35,458 nucleotides of DNA from Paractinoplanes toevensis (GCF_018332695.1 NZ_BOQN01000041.1:1-35458); one strand, 5' to 3'; shown: positions 25,510-32,180, numbered from the stretch's first letter. Notes: a model not told the origin generated them from the letters alone. Numbers and translations are program-made.

Positions 25510-26259
25510 GTGCGCAGCGGCCAGCAGTTCGGCGACCCAGCCGACTCCACCATGACCGCCGCCGCCCTCGGCGAGCGCGCCACCGGCTGGGAGTTCGCCT
25601 GGCTGGACGGGCGGGCCGGCGGCCCGTCCTGGTCATACCCCGATCTCGCCCGGGCTCTGCTGCGCCGCACCGACGCGTTACTCGATCTCGACACCGGCAG
25701 CGGCGAGTTGCTGGCCGAGTTGGCACCACTTCCGGCGCACACTGTCGCCGTGGAGAGCTGGGCCCGCAACACTCCGGTCGCCCGCGACCGGCTGTCCCCC
25801 TACGGCGTCTCCGTCCGCACCGAACTACCCGGCGGCGAGGACGAGTTCGACGTCGTCCTCAGCCGGCACGGGCGGCTGCCCGCCGCCGACATCTTCCGAC
25901 TGCTGCGCCCCGGCGGCCGGCTGCTCAGCCAGCAGGTGGGCAGCGACGACCTGGCCGGCCTCAACTCCGCGCTCGGCGCACCGCCCGCCCACCTCCGGCC
26001 GTGGAACGCCGACCTGGCCGCCGCCTCCCTGGAGACGGCCGGGCTGGAGGTCACCGACGTGCGCGAGGAGCGACCCACGGTCGCCTTCCGCGACGTCGGG
26101 GCGGTGGTCCGGCAACTGCGCGACCTGCCCTGGCAGATCAGGGACTTCACCCCCCAGCGGTACGCCGAGGCGCTCGACCGCCTCGACACCTTCATCCGCC
26201 TGCACGGCGAGCTCACTGTCGCCGCCCATCGCTTCCTGGTCCAAGCAGTCCGCAGTTAG
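25510..26259 (+). CDS. class I SAM-dependent methyltransferase-like protein
   Basis: The 249-residue protein contains a methyltransferase motif I, ALLDLDTGSGELLAEL, with Asp in place of the usual first Gly. A later VLSRHGRLPAADIFRLLRPGGRLLSQQVGS corresponds to motifs II/III. The C-terminal third (DVGAVVRQLRDLPWQIRDFTPQRYAEAL) is like the substrate-side helices of small-molecule methyltransferases of the ubiE/SAM11 type. The GTG at 25510 is favoured by the -10 box 6 nt before it; ATG 25552 is an in-frame alternative. The substrate is unknown. It lies 28 nt before the nitrilase-superfamily gene, and the two may form an operon. Confidence 0.82.
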   Translation: MRSGQQFGDPADSTMTAAALGERATGWEFAWLDGRAGGPSWSYPDLARALLRRTDALLDLDTGSGELLAELAPLPAHTVAVESWARNTPVARDRLSPYGVSVRTELPGGEDEFDVVLSRHGRLPAADIFRLLRPGGRLLSQQVGSDDLAGLNSALGAPPAHLRPWNADLAAASLETAGLEVTDVREERPTVAFRDVGAVVRQLRDLPWQIRDFTPQRYAEALDRLDTFIRLHGELTVAAHRFLVQAVRS

Positions 26260-26287
26260 CCCCCACCCCCGGAAGAAAGATCGGCCC

Positions 26288-26995
26288 ATGCGCTCCCTGA
26301 TCATCGCCGTCGCTCAACCGCGAGTCGTTCCCCTCGACGTCGCCACCAACGCGATCATTCATGCCGCCGCCGTCCGCGCGGCCGCGGCCCGGGTGGTGGT
26401 CTTTCCCGAGCTGTCCCTGACCGGCTACGAACTGGACGCACCGCTGGTGTCGCCGGACGACCCGCGGCTCACCCCACTGGTCGAGGCGTGCGCCGCCACC
26501 GACACAATCGCCCTGGTGGGCGCACCGATCGAGGGCCCATACATCGCGACGCTGGCCGTCGACGGTGCCGGTGTCCGGGTGGCCTACCGGAAGCAGTACA
26601 CCCACTCGAGCGAGGAACGCTTCCGGCCGGGGCCGGGCCCGGAGGTCCTCGAGGTCGACGGGTGGCGGCTCGGCCTGGGCATCTGCCGGGACACCGGCAT
26701 CGCCGAGCACGTCGCGGACACGGCGGCGCTGGGCATCGACGCGTACGTGGCCGGCGTGGTCGACTCGCCGGCCGGCGAGCTGGAGGCGGCCGAGCGGGCC
26801 CGGCGCACCACCACGGAACACTCGGTGTGGGTGGCGTTCTCGTCCTTCGCCGGGCCGACCGGCGGCGGCTACACCGAGACGGCCGGGCGCTCCGGCATCT
26901 GGACGCCGAACGGCACCGTGGCGGCCCGGGCCGGCCGCGCCGTCGGCGAGATGGCGCGGGCCACGATGGTGGCCGAGGAACTGGCCCGGCTCTAG
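26288..26995 (+). CDS. carbon-nitrogen hydrolase (nitrilase superfamily)
   Basis: The 235-residue protein shows the full Glu-Lys-Cys triad: E41 in VVFPELSLTGYE, K102 in YRKQYTH and C133 in LGLGICRDTG. Members hydrolyse amides or nitriles of non-peptide substrates; the substrate here is not evident. At 235 aa it is on the short side (250-300 usual), with the C-terminus ending shortly after the GRSGIWTPNGTVAARAG segment. It follows the methyltransferase gene by 28 nt. The ribosome-binding site is weak (GGAAG about 12 nt upstream). Confidence 0.88.
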   Translation: MRSLIIAVAQPRVVPLDVATNAIIHAAAVRAAAARVVVFPELSLTGYELDAPLVSPDDPRLTPLVEACAATDTIALVGAPIEGPYIATLAVDGAGVRVAYRKQYTHSSEERFRPGPGPEVLEVDGWRLGLGICRDTGIAEHVADTAALGIDAYVAGVVDSPAGELEAAERARRTTTEHSVWVAFSSFAGPTGGGYTETAGRSGIWTPNGTVAARAGRAVGEMARATMVAEELARL

Positions 26996-27125
26996 CCCTT
27001 CCGCTCTCACCGCCGAAGCTGTCGAGCAGCGCGCCGAGTTCCAGCAGAGCGCGCTGCCGCACCGGACGTCGTCGTAGGTCGATGCCACCTCACCGGCGAC
27101 CAAGGTCATGGCCCGGCAGTACGGC

Positions 27126-27131
27126 TACGCT
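27126..27131 (+). promoter_or_regulatory. -10 box TACGCT for the RidA-family gene (leaderless)
   Basis: TACGCT is followed by 7 nt and the ATG at 27139, with no ribosome-binding site between. Confidence 0.45.
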
Positions 27132-27138
27132 CGCCCCC

Positions 27139-27528
27139 ATGCAGCACCACATCCGGCCCGCCGGTGCACCGCCCACCAACGGTTACAGCCACGCCGTGAG
27201 CGTCACCGGCACCCTGATGCTGGTCTCCGGGCAGGTGCCGCTGGACGCCTCGGGCCGGCTGGTCGGCTCGGACGACGCCGGTGAACAGACCCGGCAGGTG
27301 TTCCGCAACATCGCCGCGGTCCTGGCCGACGGCGGCGCCACCATGGCCGACGTGGTGAAGCTGACCGTCTTCCTCACCAACATGTCCGACCTGTCGGCGT
27401 TCCGCGCCGCCCGGGACGAGTTCATCGACCCGGAGCGGCCGCCGGCCAGCTCCCTGGTCCAGGTGAGCGGGCTCGTGCACCCGGGATTCCGGGTCGAGAT
27501 CGAGGCCATTGCGGTGCTGCCCGCCTGA
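27139..27528 (+). CDS. RidA/YjgF/YER057c/UK114-family protein
   Basis: The 129-residue protein has the family pattern: GYSHAVSVTGTLMLVSGQVPLD, QTRQVFRNIAAVLADGGATMADVVKLTVFLTNMSDLSAFRA, and the C-terminal HPGFRVEIEAIAVLP. RidA hydrolyses reactive enamine/imine intermediates such as 2-aminoacrylate. In the strand where RidA has its essential arginine (VEVARLP), this protein reads VQVSGLV, so that arginine is replaced by glycine. It therefore probably belongs to a Rid subfamily without imine deaminase activity or with a different substrate. The start was chosen from the leaderless -10 box. The stop codon overlaps the conserved upstream element of the next operon. Confidence 0.9.
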   Translation: MQHHIRPAGAPPTNGYSHAVSVTGTLMLVSGQVPLDASGRLVGSDDAGEQTRQVFRNIAAVLADGGATMADVVKLTVFLTNMSDLSAFRAARDEFIDPERPPASSLVQVSGLVHPGFRVEIEAIAVLPA

Positions 27529-27555
27529 CAGAGGCATCGCCCGGATGCATATTTC
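27527..27555 (+). repeat. conserved upstream element, copy 1
   Basis: GACAGAGGCAT-N7-ATGCAT-N-TTTC. The same arrangement with identical spacing recurs at 29788-29816, in each case at the left border of an A-B-C operon unit. Confidence 0.7.
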
Positions 27556-27855
27556 CGAGTAGTCGTCCTCCGATTCGGCTAACTCGTTAGTGGACGCTCC
27601 GTTTTCCGGCCGGCTGATATCGCGATTAAACGCATCGGAAACTCACGTTGGCAGGCTCGTTTCCGCGATGTCGATCTCTAGATGTCTTGAGCGCGTGGCG
27701 TTCGACTGCTAGGAGACGTTTCCGCAGGTGAGCGACTTCGGTTTTCCGGCCGGAGCCAACAATTGGCCCGATTCTCCAGGCCTACGGCCTCGTTCGAGTT
27801 AATCCGGACGGCCACTTCAGGTTAGCGCTGAGTTCCGAACAGAAACACGGATGCA
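27556..27855. other. AT-richer gene-free region upstream of operon 1, with TTTCCG cluster
   Basis: No gene is seen on either strand. TTTCCG occurs at 27552, 27603, 27660, 27719 and 27743, and as its complement at 27636. GTTTTCCGGCCGG occurs twice (27601-27613 and 27741-27753), as does CGTTTCCGC (27658 and 27717). The cluster looks like an array of protein-binding sites. Confidence 0.5.
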
Positions 27856-27902
27856 CTATCGCCGTCCGGTTCGGATTCGGTCATCTTTATCGCAGCGCCG
27901 GA
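27856..27902 (+). repeat. promoter-proximal block shared by both A-B-C operons, copy 1
   Basis: This 47-bp block starts CTATCGC, has TTCGGATTCGGTCATCTTT in the middle and ends CGCAGCGCCGGA. It matches 30071-30118 at both ends exactly, with about two thirds identity between. It lies 74 bp upstream of the A1 start and probably holds the promoter. Confidence 0.6.
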
Positions 27903-27975
27903 ACGCCGATACGGCCCGGCCACACAAATTCTGAAGCCGTAATGCAATACCTGACCGTCCTGGAGAGTGTTCCCC

Positions 27976-28503
27976 ATGCGCAAGATGACCAAGCGTTCCA
28001 CCGCTGTCGTTGCCGGCGCGGCCGTTGCCGTCCTCGGTGGCACCGCCGCCTTCGCCGCCATCTCCGGCTGGTTCAACGGCTCGAGCAGCTACGCCTCGGC
28101 ACAGAGCGCGGAGATCAAGCCGGTCCAGGCCCAGGTCACGGCCCTCGGCAATCTCTGGCCGGGACGCCCGGTCAACGCGAGCGTAACGGTCGGCAACTAC
28201 AACGAGTACAAGGTCAAGGCCACCGCCATCGACGCCAGCTCGATCAAGGTCTACGCCTACAACACGGCCGCTGATGCCAACGCCGATACCGCCAACAGCG
28301 CCGCGCTCAACACCTGCAACGAGACCAACGCGGACATTCACCTTGCCGCCTGGCCCGGCGCGCTGTCCGTCAACCCCGGCTCGTGGTCGACGCCGCAGAC
28401 CTTCACCAATTTCGTCGGCATGGGTGACGGCGGAGCGGTGGCCTGCGCCAACAAGGCCCTGAAGATCACCTTCACCCTCCAGGGTGAGATCGACAACACC
28501 TGA
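27976..28503 (+). CDS. exported two-cysteine protein A1 (operon 1, first gene)
   Basis: The 175-residue protein starts at ATG with GGAGAG 8 nt upstream. A short basic N-terminus (MRKMTKRS) precedes a hydrophobic segment (TAVVAGAAVAVLGGTAAFAA) and the aromatic motif ISGWF. The mature part begins AEIKPVQAQV and contains NLWPGRPVNASVTVGNYNEY, a Cys in NTCNET and a Cys in VACANKALKITFTLQG. It is clearly homologous to A2 (AQIKPL, NLYPGRKTKITLKVENPNEF, KKCSDD, SCAGLHVKANFTF). No known family is recognised; the pattern suggests a small extracellular beta-sandwich with one disulfide. Signal cleavage may follow AFA or the later YASA; a membrane-anchored form is possible. It is followed by a strong hairpin before B1. 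Confidence 0.8.
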   Translation: MRKMTKRSTAVVAGAAVAVLGGTAAFAAISGWFNGSSSYASAQSAEIKPVQAQVTALGNLWPGRPVNASVTVGNYNEYKVKATAIDASSIKVYAYNTAADANADTANSAALNTCNETNADIHLAAWPGALSVNPGSWSTPQTFTNFVGMGDGGAVACANKALKITFTLQGEIDNT

Positions 28504-28509
28504 TCGATC

Positions 28510-28537
28510 TGATGGGGGCGAGCTCTCGCCCCCATCA
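28510..28537 (+). terminator. intercistronic hairpin between A1 and B1
   Basis: TGATGGGGGCGAG and its exact complement CTCGCCCCCATCA form a 12-13 bp stem 6 nt after the A1 stop. It could act as a partial terminator or protect the A1 message, giving more A than B and C. The second operon has a hairpin in the same place. Confidence 0.65.
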
Positions 28538-28566
28538 CCCGCCGACTCTCTGTTGGAGCTCGAAGC

Positions 28567-29028
28567 GTGAAATGGCGAACGCCCCTCACCAGCGTGGCGC
28601 TGATCGGTCTGACCCTGGTTACCGTCGGCCCGCCGTCGCAGAGTGAGTTCGACGCGGCGCAGTTGACGCTGACCGGCCACGACGGTCACGCGCCGAGCCG
28701 CTTCTCGGTCGAGGGCACCCCGATCAAGGGTCTCTACCCGGGCGCGGTTCGGAGCATCCGACTGACCGTCGTCAACCCGGAGCGGTCCGCGTTGCGGATC
28801 GAGCGGCTCACCGGGCGGGTCGTCGCCACCACACGTCGCGGCTGCCCGGTATCCGGGCTGCGCGTCACCGGTTATGAAGGGAAACTGCCGGTCCGGGTTC
28901 AGGCTCGCGGCCGCACCAGACTGCCGGGGGTACTCGTCGTGGCCATGCCGCGGAACACCACACCGAAGTGCGCGGAGACCCGATTCACCATCGAGTTCCA
29001 GGCCGTCGGCACGAAGGTCGGCCGATGA
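28567..29028 (+). CDS. exported two-cysteine protein B1 (operon 1, second gene)
   Basis: The 153-residue protein starts at GTG with GGAG 8 nt upstream. The N-terminus MKWRTPLTSVALIGLTLVTVG is signal-like. The rest resembles the A proteins and D: GLYPGAVRSIRLTVVNPERSALRIERLTGRV, RRGCPVSGL, GKLPVRVQARGRTRLPG, then PKCAETRFTIEFQAVGT. The two Cys sit in positions matching those of A1, A2 and D, suggesting one domain family. No known family is recognised. Its stop overlaps the start of C1 as ATGA, so B1 and C1 are coupled. Its counterpart B2 is heavily shortened. Confidence 0.78.
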   Translation: MKWRTPLTSVALIGLTLVTVGPPSQSEFDAAQLTLTGHDGHAPSRFSVEGTPIKGLYPGAVRSIRLTVVNPERSALRIERLTGRVVATTRRGCPVSGLRVTGYEGKLPVRVQARGRTRLPGVLVVAMPRNTTPKCAETRFTIEFQAVGTKVGR

Positions 29029-29720
29029 AGCGGACAGCCACCTACCTCGTCGTCGCCGGCACGGTCGGCGCGCTGGGTGTGGCCGGCACGATGTTCGCCT
29101 ACGCGAACTGGACCATTCCCAGTAAGCCGATCACCGTTCGGGTCCGCACGGAGAAGATGCCGCGCGGCGTAACCCCGAGCGCGGCCAAGCAGAGCGGCAA
29201 GGCCGTCGTGAGCTGGAGCGCCCAGGAGATCGGCCCCGGCTCGAAGATGGACCACTACGTGGTGACGGCACACAGTGTCGACGTTCCGCCCCTGCCGGAC
29301 ATCACCCGCACGGTAGCCGCGACCAGCGGCGACACGGAGACCGTCACCTTCAGCGCCGCCGAGGTGGCCGGCGGCAAGTGGTACTGGACGATCGTCCCGA
29401 AGCTCCATCTCTGGGTGGGGACGGAGAGCGGCAAGAGCCAGCGCCTGAACTTCCCCGGCACCCCGGCGGCCGGTACCGCGGCGGCAGCTCGGTCGGTCGA
29501 CACGTCGACGACCGCACCGACCACGACGACAGGTGAACCGGCCGACGGCGCCGCAACCCCGCCGGCCGAGACTGACCGGCCGGCGGAGACCACGGCGACG
29601 ACCGCACCGGCCGCCGCCGTTCCGACCGAAGCAGCGACAACGACTCCCGCGGCGACGCCGACGACCACGTCACCGGCCGAAACGCCGTCACCGACCGAAA
29701 CGGTGACGACCGGTCCTTGA
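29025..29720 (+). CDS. exported fibronectin-III-like protein C1 with Pro/Thr-rich tail
   Basis: The 231-residue protein has a signal or anchor segment (YLVVAGTVGALGVAGTMFAY) followed by the motif ANWTI. Residues about 45-145 look like a fibronectin type III domain: KAVVSWSAQEIGPGSKMDHYVVTAHS, ETVTFSAAEVAGGKWYWTIVP, and GTESGKSQRLNFPG. The last 80 residues are a low-complexity Thr/Pro/Ala/Glu tail (TTAPTTTTGEPADG, PAETDRPAETTATTAPAA) with no LPXTG sorting signal. Such tails often span the cell wall or carry O-glycans. C2 is its homologue in the second operon (identical runs MPRG, VVSWSAQEI, MDHYVVTAHSVD). Function unknown. Confidence 0.8.
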   Translation: MKRTATYLVVAGTVGALGVAGTMFAYANWTIPSKPITVRVRTEKMPRGVTPSAAKQSGKAVVSWSAQEIGPGSKMDHYVVTAHSVDVPPLPDITRTVAATSGDTETVTFSAAEVAGGKWYWTIVPKLHLWVGTESGKSQRLNFPGTPAAGTAAAARSVDTSTTAPTTTTGEPADGAATPPAETDRPAETTATTAPAAAVPTEAATTTPAATPTTTSPAETPSPTETVTTGP

Positions 29721-29734
29721 TGGCACCCGGGAAA

Positions 29735-29774
29735 GATCGAGCCTCCGGCGAGGTCCCGCGCCGGAGGCTCGATC
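29735..29774 (+). terminator. terminator of A-B-C operon 1
   Basis: The arms 29735-29750 and 29759-29774 form a perfect 16-bp stem with an 8-nt loop, 14 nt after the C1 stop. The sequence is nearly the same as the hairpin at 31695-31727 after operon 2, including the loop core GGTCCCG. Confidence 0.85.
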
Positions 29775-29787
29775 CAGGTCTGCGGTC

Positions 29788-29816
29788 GACAGAGGCATGG
29801 ACTGCATGCATCTTTC
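29788..29816 (+). repeat. conserved upstream element, copy 2
   Basis: GACAGAGGCAT-N7-ATGCAT-N-TTTC, with the same spacing as 27527-27555. It marks the left border of the second A-B-C unit, 13 nt after the first unit's terminator. The following 250 bp are AT-richer and contain no gene. Confidence 0.7.
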
Positions 29817-30070
29817 AGGCGGATCTCTCGCCGAACGGCTGAGTGGCGGATGAACACTTTGGACTTTTTCGTCGTGAATGCTGCCCGGAATTATTTGTGA
29901 AATTCGCGCCGACCGGCCGCCCGAGCTGGCCGCATGGCGGGCAAGATGAACGGCGTTTTCCCTGGCAGAGGCCCCGTGATCGGGTATTTGCATCGATGGT
30001 GAGCAGTGCGCTAGATCGTCCGAACGGTTATTTCGGGCGCCCTTGAGGTTGGCCGGGTCGCACGTACGCC

Positions 30071-30118
30071 CTATCGCGAAGTTATTTCGATTCGACCATG
30101 TTGGTCCGCAGCGCCGGA
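30071..30118 (+). repeat. promoter-proximal block shared by both A-B-C operons, copy 2
   Basis: The 48-bp counterpart of 27856-27902: CTATCGC at the start, TTTCGATTCGACCATGTT in the middle, CGCAGCGCCGGA at the end. It lies 44 bp upstream of the A2 start. Confidence 0.6.
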
Positions 30119-30161
30119 CCAGTCGAATGGCGTTCCCTCATCGTCCCGGAGGAACAAGATC

Positions 30162-30662
30162 ATGGGTAAGAACAGCAAGCGCTCCGCTGTCGTCGCCGGC
30201 ATCGCCGCCGTACTCATCGGTGGGGGTGCCGCCGCCTGGGCCTTCGTCGGGTGGAACGTGGACGGGGCGGGTACGGCCGAGGCCGATGCCGCCCAGATCA
30301 AGCCGCTCACCGCCACGGCTTCGCTCGGTGCCAACCTGTACCCGGGCCGCAAAACCAAGATCACGCTGAAGGTCGAGAACCCGAACGAGTTCCCGGTCAC
30401 GCTCACCGGTGCCCTCACGCCGGGGGCATTCGAGGTCAGCAAGGGTGCCACCGTCGAGGCCAACAAGAAGTGCTCGGACGATCTCAAGGCGACCGGCGTC
30501 AACGTGGTCGAGCCGCTGGTCTTCCCGGGCAAGCCCGCCGTCGGGGCCGAGAAGAGCACGACGGTGGACACCGACGTCACCATCAAGGACCTGCCGCAGT
30601 CCTGCGCCGGCCTGCACGTCAAGGCGAACTTCACCTTCACCGCCGTGCAGACGGCCGCCTGA
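30162..30662 (+). CDS. exported two-cysteine protein A2 (operon 2, first gene)
   Basis: The 166-residue protein starts at ATG with a strong GGAGGA 8 nt upstream. The N-terminus MGKNSKRSAVVAGIAAVLIG is basic then hydrophobic, followed by GGAAAWAFVGWN, the same aromatic exit motif as in A1. The mature part has AQIKPLTATASLGANLYPGR, ITLKVENPNEFPVTLTG, KKCSDDLKATGVN and SCAGLHVKANFTFTAVQ. The two Cys and the N-P-N-E-F stretch match A1. It is rich in Lys and Thr. No known family is recognised; a small extracellular beta-rich domain is inferred. It is followed by a hairpin, then B2. Confidence 0.8.
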   Translation: MGKNSKRSAVVAGIAAVLIGGGAAAWAFVGWNVDGAGTAEADAAQIKPLTATASLGANLYPGRKTKITLKVENPNEFPVTLTGALTPGAFEVSKGATVEANKKCSDDLKATGVNVVEPLVFPGKPAVGAEKSTTVDTDVTIKDLPQSCAGLHVKANFTFTAVQTAA

Positions 30663-30671
30663 TCAAGCTCT

Positions 30672-30703
30672 ACCGGGGTGTGGCGGCCGGCCTCACCCCC
30701 GGT
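30672..30703 (+). terminator. intercistronic hairpin between A2 and B2
   Basis: ACCGGGGTG pairs with CACCCCCGGT (one bulged C) around an inner GGC/GCC-rich loop, 9 nt after the A2 stop. It sits where operon 1 has its A1/B1 hairpin, though the sequence differs. Confidence 0.5.
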
Positions 30704-30724
30704 CATCGTGATCAGGGGAACCCG

Positions 30725-31024
30725 ATGCTGACGAAGTGGTGGAGTCCGATCGCCACCGTGCACAACCCGGCGGGGTACCGGTTGCGCGTCCAGCAACTCA
30801 GCGGTCGGGTCACCCGGTCGTCCCGGCGCGGCTGCCCGGCGACCTCGGCCAGTCTTCAGGTCCGGCCGTACACCGGGCGTCTGCCGGTGGTGGTCGCCGC
30901 GCACGGCCGGACCGACCTCGCGGGTGCGCTGCCGGTCACGATGCCGTCCGGCACCTCGGAGAAGTATGCCGGGGCCTGGTTCACGATCAACATCTCCGGC
31001 GTGGGTTACCGGGCGGACCGATGA
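30725..31024 (+). CDS. B2, shortened homologue of B1 lacking the export segment
   Basis: The 99-residue frame starts at ATG with AGGGG 6 nt upstream. The first ten residues (MLTKWWSPIA) recall the B1 N-terminus (MKWRTPLTSVA), but the text jumps directly to TVHNP, which aligns with B1 residues 67-71 (TVVNP). About 55 residues, the whole hydrophobic segment and the first half of the domain, are missing. The rest aligns: LRVQQLSGRVTRSSRRGCP, GRLPVVVAAHGRTDLAGAL, and FTINISGVG. The second conserved Cys is replaced: KYAGAW where B1 has KCAETR. The frame is intact and still overlaps C2 by ATGA. It may be a decaying gene kept to couple C2 translation, or a cytoplasmic variant. Confidence 0.7.
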   Translation: MLTKWWSPIATVHNPAGYRLRVQQLSGRVTRSSRRGCPATSASLQVRPYTGRLPVVVAAHGRTDLAGALPVTMPSGTSEKYAGAWFTINISGVGYRADR

Positions 31025-31677
31025 GCCGCGGCGCGAAGCAGCTGGTCATCGCCGTGGTCGCGGTGGCGCTCGGGGTCGGGGGCACCGCCTTCGCCTACGC
31101 GGGTGGCAACTGGACCGTCCCCGGCGAGGCGATGATGACCGCGACGGTGGCCAGGATGCCGCGCGGCGTGCCCCCGAGTGTGGCCGGGCAGAACGGCCGG
31201 GCCGTCGTCAGTTGGAGCGCTCAGGAGATCGCGGCCGGCGTGCTGATGGATCACTACGTCGTCACCGCGCACAGCGTCGACGAACCGCCGCTGTCGGACG
31301 TCACACGGATGGTGGCGGCGAGCGGCGGGACGACCGAGACGGTCATCTTCGGCGCCACCGAGCGGCTGGGCGGCTGGTGGTACTGGACGGTCACACCGCG
31401 GTATCGGGGCTGGACCGGGACGGAGAGCGGCCGGAGTCAGCGACTCCGGTTCACCGGTACGCCGCCGGCGGTGACGGTCGGCGATGACCCCGCGAACACG
31501 GGCGCACCGGCGACCGCGCCGGAAAAGCCTGCGCCGGAGAAGCCTGCGCCGGAAGAGCCGGCAGCCACCGCACCGGAGACGGCGCCGGCCGTCGAAGAGC
31601 CGGCCGAAACCACGCCGCCGACCACCGAACCGGTAGTCGAGCCGACGCCCGAGGAAACCGAAACAACCGATTCTTGA
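31021..31677 (+). CDS. exported fibronectin-III-like protein C2 with Pro/Glu-rich tail
   Basis: The 218-residue homologue of C1 has a signal or anchor segment (LVIAVVAVALGVGGTAFAYA) followed by GGNWTV. The fibronectin-III-like domain has RAVVSWSAQEIAAGVLMDHYV, ETVIFGATERLGGWWYWTVTP and GTESGRSQRLRFTG. The C-terminal tail of about 65 residues is Pro/Glu/Ala/Thr-rich with repeats PEKPAPEKPAPEEPA, more acidic than the C1 tail. There is no LPXTG signal. It starts inside the B2 stop (ATGA) and is followed by a terminator. Function unknown. Confidence 0.8.
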   Translation: MSRGAKQLVIAVVAVALGVGGTAFAYAGGNWTVPGEAMMTATVARMPRGVPPSVAGQNGRAVVSWSAQEIAAGVLMDHYVVTAHSVDEPPLSDVTRMVAASGGTTETVIFGATERLGGWWYWTVTPRYRGWTGTESGRSQRLRFTGTPPAVTVGDDPANTGAPATAPEKPAPEKPAPEEPAATAPETAPAVEEPAETTPPTTEPVVEPTPEETETTDS

Positions 31678-31694
31678 TCCGGTCCGCAAATGCT

Positions 31695-31727
31695 CGAGCC
31701 CTCGGCGGGTCCCGCGCCGGGGGCTCG
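31695..31727 (+). terminator. terminator of A-B-C operon 2
   Basis: The arms 31695-31707 and 31715-31727 form a 13-bp stem with one G-U pair and a 7-nt loop, 17 nt after the C2 stop. It is a near-copy of the operon 1 terminator. Confidence 0.8.
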
Positions 31728-32126
31728 ATCTATCTGTTCGGCGCGTCCGGATTAGGCCAAGCGGCCGTGGTCGTCTTCGGGCACTCCCACAGGTATGGAC
31801 GAGGGGGACAATTCGAACTCTCGGGTGCGGTGCTCATCCCGTACCGAAAATGAGCGGGACTCGGCAACCCCGGCCTGACCACCGTGGATTTGCACCGGCC
31901 TTGGCCGGTGTTGCGCCGCAAAGCGTGCCGAAGGGATCGTGGAAAGCGTATGTGCTGGTCAGCGCGCGCGGGGAGGGTATCCCCCATTGGAGTTAAGCCG
32001 GTCAGCCGCACCTGTGCGATGTATGCGCGCACAACGGCGAACGGAATCCCGATCACATGACCGGGGGTCGTCGGGGACCGTTGAACAACCAGTCCCAGCC
32101 GGTCTGGAGAGGAGGAACTCGTCCGC
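31728..32126. other. gene-free region upstream of gene D
   Basis: No convincing gene on either strand. A short perfect hairpin, CACCGGCC-TT-GGCCGGTG, lies at 31893-31910. The conserved upstream element of operons 1 and 2 is not present here. The D promoter should lie in the right half, but no clear boxes were identified. Confidence 0.4.
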
Positions 32127-32180
32127 ATGCGAATGTTCAGCAGACGGCCCGCCACGCTCATTCTTGAGGCGTTGTCATGA
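32127..32180 (+). CDS. 17-codon leader ORF overlapping gene D
   Basis: ATG at 32127 is preceded by GGAGAGGAGG (strong ribosome-binding site, about 11 nt spacing) and encodes MRMFSRRPATLILEALS. Its TGA overlaps the D start as ATGA. Gene D itself has only a weak GAGG. The arrangement suggests that D is translated mainly by coupling to this short leader. Confidence 0.5.
   Translation: MRMFSRRPATLILEALS

Noticed and set aside
26995..27125. Decayed gene fragment on the minus strand (QRALLELGALLDSFGGESG)
   Set aside because: A short protein-like stretch is visible, but it is too short and without start or recognised family to report as a gene.
27527..29816. Transposon or IS ends flanking the A-B-C unit
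   Set aside because: The border elements are direct, not inverted, and no transposase or recombinase gene is present; a tandem duplication explains them.
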